Source: Acidobacteriota bacterium (GTDB lineage: Bacteria; Acidobacteriota; CAIWXX01). Taken from it: 61,786 nt of DNA. The number at the start of each line of letters is the position of its first letter. Position 1 is the stretch's first letter. A program made the translations under genes and the position numbers. The notes below the pieces were generated by a model. The model had not been told where the DNA came from. It saw only the letters and a list, made by a program, of their open reading frames with translations, and did no database searches. Location: assembly GCA_016191015.1 (NCBI GenBank), contig JACPPM010000140.1, forward strand, positions 1 to 61,786. Direction: 5' to 3'. Positions 58,625 to 61,786 of the stretch are shown here, one piece after another.

Positions 58625-59586
58625 AATGGTTGATTGGCAGGAAGAGAATGCAAGTTGGCTTCGGCTCGATCATCCTCCTCGTCGCAGTCTTCTCGGTCTT
58701 TGTGCTCATGAGATTGCGGGAGATCCGGACCGGTGTGGAGACGGCCCAGTCGATTCAGCGACGCGTGGAGGTAGCAAAAGACCTGCAGCTTCAGATCGCG
58801 AACGTTTGGCAGTTCATCACCGATGCGTCGCTCACCAAAGACAGAAAGGTGATCGAAGAAGAGGCCGGGCAAGCGTTGAGCTCGGCGTATGCGGACATCG
58901 ACAAACTGAAGGCGCTCGGCGCGCACAGTGCGCAGAAAACCGGCGAGCTGGATGCGCTGCGCGATAGCGTCGCGTCGCTCTACTCGACTGGAGTCAGGAT
59001 GTTTGATGCCTACCCGCGCAGATGGGAAGACGGCAACGTCGTGGTGGATGAATGCGACCGGGCCTGCGATCGGGCCAACCGAGCGGCGGCGGGATACGTG
59101 GTGAGCACGACCCGGGAGGCCAACGAAGACGCCGCCAGAATGCAACAGACGACTCGCTCCGCCGTCGTCGCGGATGAGGTTCGGAAGCTGGCTGAGAGGA
59201 CCACGAGGGCGACGAAAGAAATCGGAACGATGATCAAGAAGATCCAGGATGACACGGCGGAGGCTGTGAAGGCCATGAACGAAGGGACACGCGAAGTGGC
59301 TTCGGGCATCCAGCTGGCGGACCAGGCGGGTAACGCTCTGCAGCAGATCATCGAGAATACTCTGAAGGTCACTGACATGGTGGCGCAGATTGCGTCGGCG
59401 AGCGAGGAGCAGTCAAGCACGAGTGAAGAGATCGCACGAAATGTCGAGTCGATCAGCGGCGTGGCGCAGGAGACCGCAAGCGGCACGCATGAGATCGCCA
59501 AGGCGTCCGAAGATCTCAACAGTCAGACCGAGAGCTTGCAGCGCCTCATGAGTCGATCCGAGCTGGCACCTACGAAGACGCGGTGA
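58621..59586 (+). CDS. Chemoreceptor-like protein lacking TM2, HAMP and half of the signalling hairpin
   Basis: The 321-residue protein has one transmembrane helix (about 13-30) and a helical four-helix-bundle-like sensor region (about 35-178). At the junction QQTTRS-AVVADEVRKLAER (about 178-194) it passes straight into the C-terminal half of an MCP signalling hairpin, which continues with ASASEEQSSTSEEIARNVESI to the end. TM2, HAMP, the N-terminal hairpin helix and the ALNAAIEAARAGE tip are missing. A membrane-topology conflict results. It may be an in-frame deletion derivative or a decaying gene. Confidence 0.8.
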   Translation: MKWLIGRKRMQVGFGSIILLVAVFSVFVLMRLREIRTGVETAQSIQRRVEVAKDLQLQIANVWQFITDASLTKDRKVIEEEAGQALSSAYADIDKLKALGAHSAQKTGELDALRDSVASLYSTGVRMFDAYPRRWEDGNVVVDECDRACDRANRAAAGYVVSTTREANEDAARMQQTTRSAVVADEVRKLAERTTRATKEIGTMIKKIQDDTAEAVKAMNEGTREVASGIQLADQAGNALQQIIENTLKVTDMVAQIASASEEQSSTSEEIARNVESISGVAQETASGTHEIAKASEDLNSQTESLQRLMSRSELAPTKTR

Positions 59587-59968
59587 CCGTCCAGCGGGAT
59601 CCCAGCCCACCGGCGCTTCCGGGTGGGATATTTCGCAGGTTTCGCGAATAGTTCCAGGCGGACCGCGAAGCCGACGGCAGAGCTGTTGACAATTCGCTCA
59701 ACCGGCTCTATCGTTCCCGCATGCTTTCTGCTCGGTCGACCCGGGCGCGAAACCCGGTTCCTCGCCCGCTGCCCTCAGCCCTACAACGGGATCTCACGGA
59801 GCGAAGGCGTTCGGCGATCTCGCGGCCGTCAATACTCCGAGGTTGAATCTGTGAAATCAGTGAAATCTGCGGTTGTCCGGCTTTCCGCCTCGTTTGATCT
59901 GACAACATGTTGGTAAGGAATGCGCCCTAAGGTGCCTCACTGAACCGGTCGAGCAAGCGACGTAAGCG
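59587..59968. other. Intergenic region before the FHA-phosphatase gene
   Basis: A hairpin CCCACCGG/CCGGGTGGG (59605-59627) after the chemoreceptor stop may be a weak terminator; it lacks a T run. Bases 59845-59876 carry a fragment of the CAGATT-type repeat (GTGAAATCTGCGG). No gene is supported. Confidence 0.5.
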
Positions 59969-61786
59969 ATGTACCTGTCAGGCCTCGTCGACAACCACTT
60001 CATGGTGTGGAGCCTCGACGATCCGACGACGATCGTGGGGAGGTCTAGCCAGAGCACGATCAGAATTCCTCACCAGACCGTGTCGAAGTCTCACGCGGAG
60101 ATCGTTCTTCAACACGGGTCCTACACGGTGAGGGATTTGGGGAGTCGGAATGGAACGACAGTCAACGGCACGCGCATTCGAGACGCAGTGGGGCTCAAGC
60201 CGGGCGACAATGTGGGGTTCGGCGACATTGTCTTGATGGCGGCGGAGGAGGAACCGCACCAGGCAACAGTGTACAACGACTCGGCCAGCCTCCTGTCGTC
60301 GGTGCGCTTGTCCGTGGACGATTTGCTGAAGAAGAGATCGGAACCCGCGACAGGGCAGCTCCTGCACGTGCTGGCTGAGGCCGGGCGTCTCCTCGTGTTG
60401 TTCCGCCCCCTAAACGAAACCTGCGAAGACATACTCGGGATCGCTGAGAAGGCGGTCCCGGCCTCGCGCCTCAGCCTCCTGCTCAAGCACGAGGACGCCT
60501 CCGATCCTGTTCAGGTCGCCGCCCGGCACCGCGGTGGCAGGGCCGAGGATCCTCTCGTTCTCTCGCGGACGATGGTCGGGAAGGTGCTCAGCGAGCGCAC
60601 CTCCGTTCTTACCTCAGACGCGACCGTCGATCCAAGATTCCGTGGGCAGGAGAGCATAATGATTCATGGCATCCGCTCGGCGATGGCCGTGCCTCTCTTC
60701 GACAACGAGAAGGTGCTCGGGATCCTCTACGCCGATACTGATGACCCGGCGACTCACTACAGTCGCGAGCATCTGGAGGTGTTCACTTTGCTGGCGAACA
60801 TGGCGGCGGTGAAGATCACCAACGCACGGCTGCTGGAGGCGCAACGAGAACGGGATCGGTTGGAGCAGGAGCTGGCGACCGCGGCGCGCATCCAGCGAGC
60901 GCTCCTTCCGGCGGCCTGCCCGCACGTTGTCGGCTATGAGATTCATGCCTTTCAGGAACCCTGTTTCGAGGTGGGCCGTGATCTGTACGATTTCTACCCT
61001 TGTTCCTCCGACGGGCAGCTCTACCTGCTTCTCGGCGATGTGAGCGGCAAGGGGATGGGCGCCGCCCTTCTGATGTCATCTTTCCTCTCCTACGCCAGAG
61101 TGATCTTCGAAACCGGTGCCGGTCCTGCCGAAATCGTCACGCGGCTTAACTCGATCATCTGCCGCAACACCGAGCCTGAACACTACATCACCCTCTTCCT
61201 CGGGCGGCTCGACCCCTCCACCGGCTCACTCCGATATGTCAATGCCGGCCACCCATCGCCGTTCCTTGTGGCCGACGCCGGACTGCGCGAGCTCCCCAGT
61301 ACCAGCCCACCCGTCGGCCTGCTGCCTCACCTTGCGTACGAGGAGGCGGAGGTGGAGCTGGCCTGTGGCTCGCTCTTGGCGGTCTTCAGCGACGGTATTG
61401 CCGAAGCGAGGTGGGGCGAGGAGTTCTATCAGGTCGAGCAGCTCCGACACTCATTCCTCAGTCTCTCCGCGGATGCAGCTCTGGCGAACATCGCCGAGTC
61501 AGTCGTTCGCTCGGTAGACGACTTCCTCGCCGGACACCCGAGGAATGACGACGTCACCCTGGTCCTCCTGCGCCGCTCGCCCAATGTGCAGACCCGACGA
61601 AGCTCGGACACCCCTGAGGATACCGCCTCGACGACGAAGGAAGAATTAGTGTCTAAGAAGTTGAGTGTTGACACGAAATGGCAAAACGTTCGAGTGGGTG
61701 AGATCCTCCGAACCCCTCTCAGGAAAGCAGGAAGGGAGGAATGCAGGAACGGAGCAGTCATCTCCGGTGCTCAGGGTGGCATCGAA
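59969..61786 (+). CDS. FHA-GAF-SpoIIE (PP2C) phosphatase, RsbU-like, truncated by window end
   Basis: A continuous frame of 606 codons runs from ATG 59969 to the right edge without a stop. An FHA domain (about 1-95: IVGRSSQSTIRIP, VSKSHAEI, LGSRNGTTVNG) binds phospho-Thr. A GAF domain (about 110-280: SAMAVPLFDNEKVLGILYAD) follows, then a coiled-coil link (RERDRLEQELATAARIQRAL). A PP2C/SpoIIE domain (about 290-530) has FEVGRDLYDFY, LLLGDVSGKGMGAALL, YVNAGHPSPFL, FSDGIAEAR and HPRNDDVTLVLL. It would dephosphorylate a STAS antagonist in partner switching. The last 45 or so codons lie in a dispersed repeat, so the true C terminus is uncertain. Confidence 0.9.
   Translation, partial: MYLSGLVDNHFMVWSLDDPTTIVGRSSQSTIRIPHQTVSKSHAEIVLQHGSYTVRDLGSRNGTTVNGTRIRDAVGLKPGDNVGFGDIVLMAAEEEPHQATVYNDSASLLSSVRLSVDDLLKKRSEPATGQLLHVLAEAGRLLVLFRPLNETCEDILGIAEKAVPASRLSLLLKHEDASDPVQVAARHRGGRAEDPLVLSRTMVGKVLSERTSVLTSDATVDPRFRGQESIMIHGIRSAMAVPLFDNEKVLGILYADTDDPATHYSREHLEVFTLLANMAAVKITNARLLEAQRERDRLEQELATAARIQRALLPAACPHVVGYEIHAFQEPCFEVGRDLYDFYPCSSDGQLYLLLGDVSGKGMGAALLMSSFLSYARVIFETGAGPAEIVTRLNSIICRNTEPEHYITLFLGRLDPSTGSLRYVNAGHPSPFLVADAGLRELPSTSPPVGLLPHLAYEEAEVELACGSLLAVFSDGIAEARWGEEFYQVEQLRHSFLSLSADAALANIAESVVRSVDDFLAGHPRNDDVTLVLLRRSPNVQTRRSSDTPEDTASTTKEELVSKKLSVDTKWQNVRVGEILRTPLRKAGREECRNGAVISGAQGGIE
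61646..61786. repeat. Dispersed repeat copy at the right edge
   Basis: In inverted orientation this segment matches 3481-3516 (CTTCTTAGACACTAAT ... TGCCATTTCGTGTCA) and 45556-45622 (CATTCCTCCCTTCCTG, TTTCCTGAGAG). It is read through in frame by the phosphatase gene and continues past the window. Confidence 0.75.

Overview
The window is a GC-rich, gene-dense stretch of chromosome from a diderm bacterium. LpxC, a TonB-dependent receptor of the carboxypeptidase-regulatory-domain type and several lipoproteins show an outer membrane. Two sulfatase-fold/TPR proteins, the Oar-like receptor and an MJ0042 zinc-ribbon protein suggest an uncultured Acidobacteriota-like lineage. This is inference from gene content; there is no rRNA in the window to confirm it. 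No tRNA, rRNA, CRISPR array, IS element or phage gene was seen.

Layout. 0.2-3.4 kb: YjbQ, a small winged-helix protein, a zinc-binding anti-sigma factor, a LexA-like repressor that has lost its self-cleavage residues, and a divergent ECF sigma factor. 3.5-12.8 kb: two alkaline-phosphatase-superfamily/TPR proteins around a TonB receptor and an AzgA-type purine permease. 12.9-26.0 kb: a leftward polysaccharide cluster (polyprenyl sugar-phosphotransferase, five family-4 or family-2 glycosyltransferases, flippase, UDP-sugar decarboxylase, B12-radical SAM enzyme, GT-C-like membrane protein), with a four-helix-bundle gene between repeat arrays. 26.4-38.4 kb: amidohydrolase, 3-oxoacid CoA-transferase plus a small third gene, PrmA, OPT transporter, S9 peptidase, a kinase-like protein with a poor P-loop, an Asp-box propeller protein, and a redoxin with a free-standing DsbD-alpha-like protein.

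38.5-50.2 kb: two SpoU-class RNA methyltransferases and a decayed C-terminal copy of one; a coupled operon of MgtE-like cytosolic sensor, Nramp-related transporter and MBL hydrolase; methylmalonyl-CoA epimerase and MeaB; L-2-hydroxyglutarate oxidase with a probable CTG start; LpxC; a transglutaminase/TPR protein; LarB. 50.3-61.8 kb: GatC-GatA between two coiled-coil envelope proteins, then a signalling block (anti-sigma HATPase, HAMP membrane protein, an internally deleted chemoreceptor, and an FHA-GAF-SpoIIE phosphatase running off the right end).

The most unusual features are: (1) four unrelated intergenic repeat families, all with a 7-nt unit, sitting against stop codons and in three cases supplying the stop codon itself, so that two unrelated proteins end in the same residues AVSH; (2) the MgtE-sensor/Nramp/MBL operon; (3) the non-cleavable LexA; (4) the chemoreceptor lacking TM2, HAMP and half its signalling hairpin beside a stand-alone HAMP protein; (5) DnaA-box-like clusters near 24.4 and 30.4 kb.
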